Assembly: GCA_027007005.1 (NCBI GenBank)
Contig: JALTFO010000048.1
Span: 1 to 64,000 of the forward strand
Length of the DNA: 64,000 nucleotides
Origin: Candidatus Bipolaricaulota bacterium
GTDB taxonomy: Bacteria > Bipolaricaulota > Bipolaricaulia > UBA7950 > UBA9294
Reading direction: 5' to 3'
The notes under the pieces are model-generated. The model did no database searches, was not told the DNA's origin, and saw nothing but the letters and a program-made list of their open reading frames with translations. A program made the position numbers and the translations under genes. The number at the start of each line of letters is the position of its first letter. The first letter of the stretch is position 1. This document shows, in pieces, positions 60,631-64,000 of this stretch.

Positions 60631-62862
60631 ATGATCCGTTTTGATAGATTGACTGAAGGAGCACAGGAGCTATTCCACGAGGCGCAGGACCTGCTGACGC
60701 GCTACAAACACAATCAGCTCGATGTCGAGCACATCTTTACCGTCCTGGTAACCAAGGAGGGTGTGGGACGAAACATCCTGCAGGAGATGGGGGTGAACCT
60801 GACCGGGCTGGCCAAGGATCTCGATGTTCTGCTGAAGGATAAACCGACTGTGTCCGGGCCGATCGGGACGCAGATCTACATCACTCCGCGTTTGGACACT
60901 GTGGTGAATGGCGCACAGATGGAAGCGGAGCGGCTACACGATGAGTACATCGGGGTCGACCACCTCCTCCTGTCGATCGCGCGCACGACCGACCCAAAGT
61001 TGAAGAGGGTTCTCGATCGCCACCGCATCACGCCGGAGGCGATCTACACCGCCCTGCGCGACGTGCGCGGGGAGCAGCGGGTGACCGATCGCGACTCCGA
61101 GGATCGTTACCAGATCCTTAAGAAGTACTCCACGAACTTGACTGAGATGGCCAAGCGCGGTGAACTCGACCCAGTGATCGGCCGCGACGAGGAGATACGT
61201 CGCATGGAGCAGATCCTCTCCCGCCGCCGCAAGAACAACCCCGTACTCATCGGCGAACCTGGCGTGGGAAAGACGGCGGTCGTCGAGGGGCTCGCCCAGA
61301 GGATCGCCAGCGGCGACGTGCCCGATTCCCTCAAGGGTAAGGAGATCATTTCCCTCGACATCGCGGCGATGGTCGCCGGTTCCAAGTTCCGCGGGGAGTT
61401 CGAGGACCGGCTGAAGGCGGTGATCAAGGAGATCGAGGCCGCCGCCGGGAAGATGATCGTGTTCATCGATGAGATCCACATGATCGTCGGCGCCGGTGGG
61501 GCGGAAGGAGCGATCGACGCCTCCAACATGCTGAAGGAGCCACTCTCCCGCGGGAAGTTCCAGCTTATCGGAGCGACAACCTTAAACGAGTACCGCGAGC
61601 ACATCGAGAAGGACTCCGCCCTCGAACGCCGCTTCCAGCGCGTGTACGTGGGAGAACCGTCGATCGATGAGACGGTGGAGATCCTCACCGGGTTGCGCGA
61701 GAAGCTGGAGGAGCATCACCATGTGAAGATCACCGACGAGGCGATCGAGGCGGCGGCGAAGCTCTCGGAGCGCTACATCTCCGACCGCTTCCTCCCGGAC
61801 AAGGCGATCGACCTGCTCGACGAGGCGGCCAGCCGCATCCGCGTCGAGGGGAGCGGCGAACAAGTGACGCAGGAGCAGATCGCGGGGATTGTCTCCCAGT
61901 GGACGGGGATCCCGGCCGAGCGAATGCTCACCGAGGAGCGAACGCGTCTATCGAAAATGGAAGATCTCCTCCATGAGCGCATCATCGATCAGGAAGAGGG
62001 GGTACATGCAATCGCCGAGGCAGTGCGTCATTCCCGCGCCGGCCTGTCCGATCCGCGCAAACCGATCGGTACCTTTCTCTTCCTCGGACCAACCGGGGTG
62101 GGGAAGACCGAGCTCGCCAAATCCCTCGCCGCGTTCCTGTTTGGAAGTGACAACGCGCTGTTGCGGATCGACATGTCCGAGTACATGGAGCAGCACACCA
62201 CCGCACGATTGATTGGCTCTCCGCCGGGTTACGTCGGCTACGAGGAAGGCGGGCAGCTCACCGAAGCGGTGCGGCGGCGCCCGTACCAGGTGGTGCTGTT
62301 CGATGAGGTGGAAAAGGCCCATCCGCAGGTGATGAACCTGCTTCTGCAGCTTCTGGATGAGGGGCGGCTCACGGATGGCCACGGCCGCACGGTCGATTTC
62401 CGGCACACGATCATCATCATGACCTCGAACGTGGGCAGCGAGTACTTCACCGAGGAGCTCTCGGAGAAGGACGTGTGGGCAAAGATCGATGAGGAACTGA
62501 AGCGCACCTTCCGCCCAGAGTTCTTAAACCGGATCGATGAAACGATCATCTTCCACCCGCTGAGCGAGGAAGCGATCGCCAAGATCGTCGATCTGAAGGT
62601 CGAGATGCTCAACAAGCGCCTCGCTGAGCAGGGGATCACCCTGACGCTGACCGATGAGGCGAAGAAGGTCCTCGCCAAAAAAGGGTACGATCGCCACTAC
62701 GGAGCGCGTCCGCTGGAACGTGCGCTAAAACGTCTAGTGGAGAACCCGTTGGCGACGAAAATCGTCTCTGGCGAGGTGAGTCAGGGAGATCACGTCACGG
62801 TCGATGCTGCGGCGATGTCCGATGTTCTCCTGATCCGTACGCAAGAGCAACCGCAGAAATAG
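60631..62862 (+). CDS. Clp/Hsp100 AAA+ ATPase without middle domain or ClpP loop
   Basis: This 743-residue two-ring unfoldase has a Clp N-domain (1-150) and two AAA+ modules, with Walker A GEPGVGKT (208-215) and GPTGVGKT (486-493). Between them [12 protein letters not shown] runs at once into [13 protein letters not shown], so the ClpB/ClpC coiled coil is missing, as in ClpA. In the second module [20 protein letters not shown] lacks the IGF/LGF loop that docks ClpP. It is likely a stress disaggregase or a stand-alone unfoldase. ATG 60631 is preferred over GTG 60622 because AGGTGAT precedes it. CIRCE-like control suggests heat-shock induction. Confidence 0.88.
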   Translation: MIRFDRLTEGAQELFHEAQDLLTRYKHNQLDVEHIFTVLVTKEGVGRNILQEMGVNLTGLAKDLDVLLKDKPTVSGPIGTQIYITPRLDTVVNGAQMEAERLHDEYIGVDHLLLSIARTTDPKLKRVLDRHRITPEAIYTALRDVRGEQRVTDRDSEDRYQILKKYSTNLTEMAKRGELDPVIGRDEEIRRMEQILSRRRKNNPVLIGEPGVGKTAVVEGLAQRIASGDVPDSLKGKEIISLDIAAMVAGSKFRGEFEDRLKAVIKEIEAAAGKMIVFIDEIHMIVGAGGAEGAIDASNMLKEPLSRGKFQLIGATTLNEYREHIEKDSALERRFQRVYVGEPSIDETVEILTGLREKLEEHHHVKITDEAIEAAAKLSERYISDRFLPDKAIDLLDEAASRIRVEGSGEQVTQEQIAGIVSQWTGIPAERMLTEERTRLSKMEDLLHERIIDQEEGVHAIAEAVRHSRAGLSDPRKPIGTFLFLGPTGVGKTELAKSLAAFLFGSDNALLRIDMSEYMEQHTTARLIGSPPGYVGYEEGGQLTEAVRRRPYQVVLFDEVEKAHPQVMNLLLQLLDEGRLTDGHGRTVDFRHTIIIMTSNVGSEYFTEELSEKDVWAKIDEELKRTFRPEFLNRIDETIIFHPLSEEAIAKIVDLKVEMLNKRLAEQGITLTLTDEAKKVLAKKGYDRHYGARPLERALKRLVENPLATKIVSGEVSQGDHVTVDAAAMSDVLLIRTQEQPQK

Positions 62863-62901
62863 ATCAAGTCGCGTTGTTAACGTATAGAGCACGCAAACAG
62901 G

Positions 62902-62934
62902 CCTACAAGCTGCCGCATTACGACAGCTTGTAGG
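62902..62934 (+). terminator. Strong hairpin after clp, likely terminator
   Basis: CCTACAAGCTG, an 11-base loop and CAGCTTGTAGG make an 11-bp perfect stem 40 bases after the clp stop and 34 bases before the stop of the convergent small gene. It is followed by TTATACT rather than a T-run, so termination may be weak or serve both strands. Confidence 0.6.
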
Positions 62935-62967
62935 TTATACTACCAGGAAAGAGTTACTTTCCTAGTT

Positions 62968-63138
62968 CTAGTCCTTCTGCTCTTCTTCGTTCAGGTAATC
63001 AAGGATCGCTTCAACCGCGAGATAGCTGACTGAGCGGTCATGCTTATCCGCAAGCCTCGCTAATCGCTCGATAGGGCGATCCCCAATCTTGTTCTTGGGA
63101 ACGTAGATCGAAACCTTATCCATTGTCTGTTTTTGCAC
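62968..63138 (-). CDS. Small ribbon-helix-helix (CopG-like) protein
   Basis: This 56-residue protein reads MQKQTMDKVSIYVPKNKIG and then DRPIERLARLADKHDRSVSY and LAVEAILDYLNEEE. The beta-strand VSIYVP followed by two helices with a SVSYLAVEAI turn is the ribbon-helix-helix pattern. I chose GTG 63138, whose AAGGAGG is 5 bases away; ATG 63123 is also possible. It may be an antitoxin or local repressor; no toxin gene is adjacent. Confidence 0.65.
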   Translation of the reverse strand: MQKQTMDKVSIYVPKNKIGDRPIERLARLADKHDRSVSYLAVEAILDYLNEEEQKD

Positions 63139-63336
63139 GAGAGCCTCCTTTCAATGTAAATGACGGGCGTATTATACACGCTTGGAGGTAGATTATCAGT
63201 GCCGTGCATCACACCAGTTCACACCACAGGGAACCCCTATTCGCTGACTGCAGCGTCAAATCATCTTATCAGTGAGCAACGTAGCATTGAGCCGAACTCG
63301 TTACTTAAGATTTCTGGTAATTCCATTGACCCCCTC

Positions 63337-63364
63337 TTGACCAGTAAAAAAATTTCACTATACT
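63337..63364 (+). promoter_or_regulatory. Promoter of the XRE-cupin gene; message probably leaderless
   Basis: TTGACC (63337-63342), a 16-base spacer and TATACT (63359-63364) end only 8 bases before ATG 63373. The transcript would begin at or next to the ATG, and no ribosome-binding site is visible. Confidence 0.65.
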
Positions 63365-63372
63365 GTAAAGCC

Positions 63373-63954
63373 ATGGACAAAGAAATCGGGCGGAGTTTAC
63401 GTACCATACGGCAACGCAAGGGTTGGACATTGGAAGAGTTGTCTTCTCGTTGTAATCTTTCCATCGGTTTTCTTTCTCAAGTTGAACGTGGGCTGTCGTC
63501 TCTCTCTATCACCTCTCTTCACGCCATCTGTGAAGCGCTAGAGGTCCCTCTCACACATTTCTTCGCGGCAATGCCGTCTGATGGACCAATAGTGGTAAGG
63601 GCGGGCAAACCGCGCAGCCGGATCAAGATCGACGATTCGCAGGTGGTCTATAATCTGTTATCCGACTCAACTCCTGATCGGGTACTAGAGGCACTAATTG
63701 CTGAATATCCACCTCATTACAAGCCCCTCCCGATGGCTCATGCAGGCGAGGAGTTCGGTTACGTGTTGGAAGGGAAGATCCTCCTGCTGGTAGAGGACAA
63801 AGAAGAGACTCTCGAGTCTGGGGACAGCTTCCACATATTCTCAACAAGGCCTCACACCATACAGAATCTAGGTGACACCACCGCAAGGATCTTGTGGATA
63901 CTAACCATGAAACTCTTGGAAGGGGGAGAACCTACAAAATGGCAAGAAGACTAG
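63373..63954 (+). CDS. XRE-cupin transcriptional regulator
   Basis: This 193-residue regulator has an N-terminal XRE helix-turn-helix (IGRSLRTIRQRKGWTLEELS, FLSQVERGLSSLSI) and a C-terminal cupin (MAHAGEEFGYVLEGKILLLV, SGDSFHIFSTRPHTIQNLG) that likely senses a small molecule. ATG 63373 is the only start next to the domain; upstream frame lacks similarity. It overlaps the hydantoinase-like gene by 16 bases and probably controls it. Confidence 0.82.
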   Translation: MDKEIGRSLRTIRQRKGWTLEELSSRCNLSIGFLSQVERGLSSLSITSLHAICEALEVPLTHFFAAMPSDGPIVVRAGKPRSRIKIDDSQVVYNLLSDSTPDRVLEALIAEYPPHYKPLPMAHAGEEFGYVLEGKILLLVEDKEETLESGDSFHIFSTRPHTIQNLGDTTARILWILTMKLLEGGEPTKWQED

Positions 63955-64000
63955 CCATCGACATCGGTAGGACATTCACTGATCTCGTTTCCTTGGAAGA
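63939..64000 (+). CDS. Hydantoinase/oxoprolinase family protein, first ~20 residues, cut by the window edge
   Basis: The 62 bases read MARRLAIDIGRTFTDLVSLE, matching the ATP-binding start (DIGGTFTD) of HyuA-type N-methylhydantoinase or oxoprolinase subunits, with Arg instead of the second Gly. GGGGGAG lies upstream of the ATG, which overlaps the end of the XRE-cupin gene. The rest lies beyond the window. Confidence 0.65.
   Translation, partial: MARRLAIDIGRTFTDLVSLE

Noticed and set aside
1-64000. CRISPR arrays, insertion sequences and prophage genes
   Set aside because: No regularly spaced repeats, transposase motifs or phage structural genes were seen.

Overview
The window looks like bacterial chromosome from an anaerobic, carbohydrate-fermenting lineage. 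The signs are a PPi-type phosphofructokinase, a Thermotoga-style inositol and hexuronate gene set, many ABC importers, an M3 peptidase and a ClpA-shaped ATPase without a ClpP loop. I cannot name the phylum; a deep-branching group such as Bipolaricaulota or Thermotogota-like bacteria is a guess. Genes are dense. Many neighbours share ATGA stop/start overlaps, and Shine-Dalgarno sites are strong.

Layout. 1-9.6 kb: N-terminal part of aconitase, diaminopropionate ammonia-lyase, a lipid acyltransferase, a glycosyltransferase, a broken VOC gene, a HAD phosphatase, an orphan PhnD-like binding protein and a LarA homologue. 9.6-13.3 kb: 6-phosphogluconate dehydrogenase, a HAD protein and PPi-PFK. 13.3-29.8 kb, all minus strand: a myo-inositol catabolic locus. 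It has iolG, iolM, iolN, iolO, uxaE and an SDR fructuronate reductase, which spell out myo-inositol to 2-keto-inositol, diketo-inositol, 5-keto-L-gluconate, D-tagaturonate, D-fructuronate and D-mannonate. It also carries a PfkB kinase, a HAD phosphatase, extra TIM-barrel isomerases, a LacI regulator and a four-gene sugar ABC importer. Two near-identical LacI-type operators lie directly on sigma70-like promoters in front of iolM and the PfkB kinase.

30-41 kb: a phosphatase remnant, a heterodimeric ABC exporter, an NMT1/SsuA-type ABC importer, NAD kinase, a HOGA-type aldolase with an AGXT-type aminotransferase, and YbaK. 41-51 kb, minus strand: a defence operon. A type I restriction-modification system (an hsdM fused to an XRE helix-turn-helix, a NYN nuclease, hsdS, hsdR and a mini metallopeptidase) carries a complete type II-short CBASS cassette (patatin CapV, CD-NTase, E2-like protein) between hsdS and hsdR. 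The genes are coupled by overlaps, and the operon has its own palindromic promoter-operator. This is the most striking system in the window.

51-60.4 kb: oligoendopeptidase F, an HD protein, a TauE permease, a split chromate transporter, a short asparaginase, and a decaying patch with two nucleotidyltransferase/small-protein pairs, a frameshifted GNAT gene and a HigA pseudogene, then an MFS exporter. 60.5-64 kb: a Clp ATPase behind a CIRCE-like element, a small ribbon-helix-helix protein, an XRE-cupin regulator on an apparently leaderless message, and the first codons of a hydantoinase/oxoprolinase. I saw no rRNA, tRNA, CRISPR array or insertion sequence.
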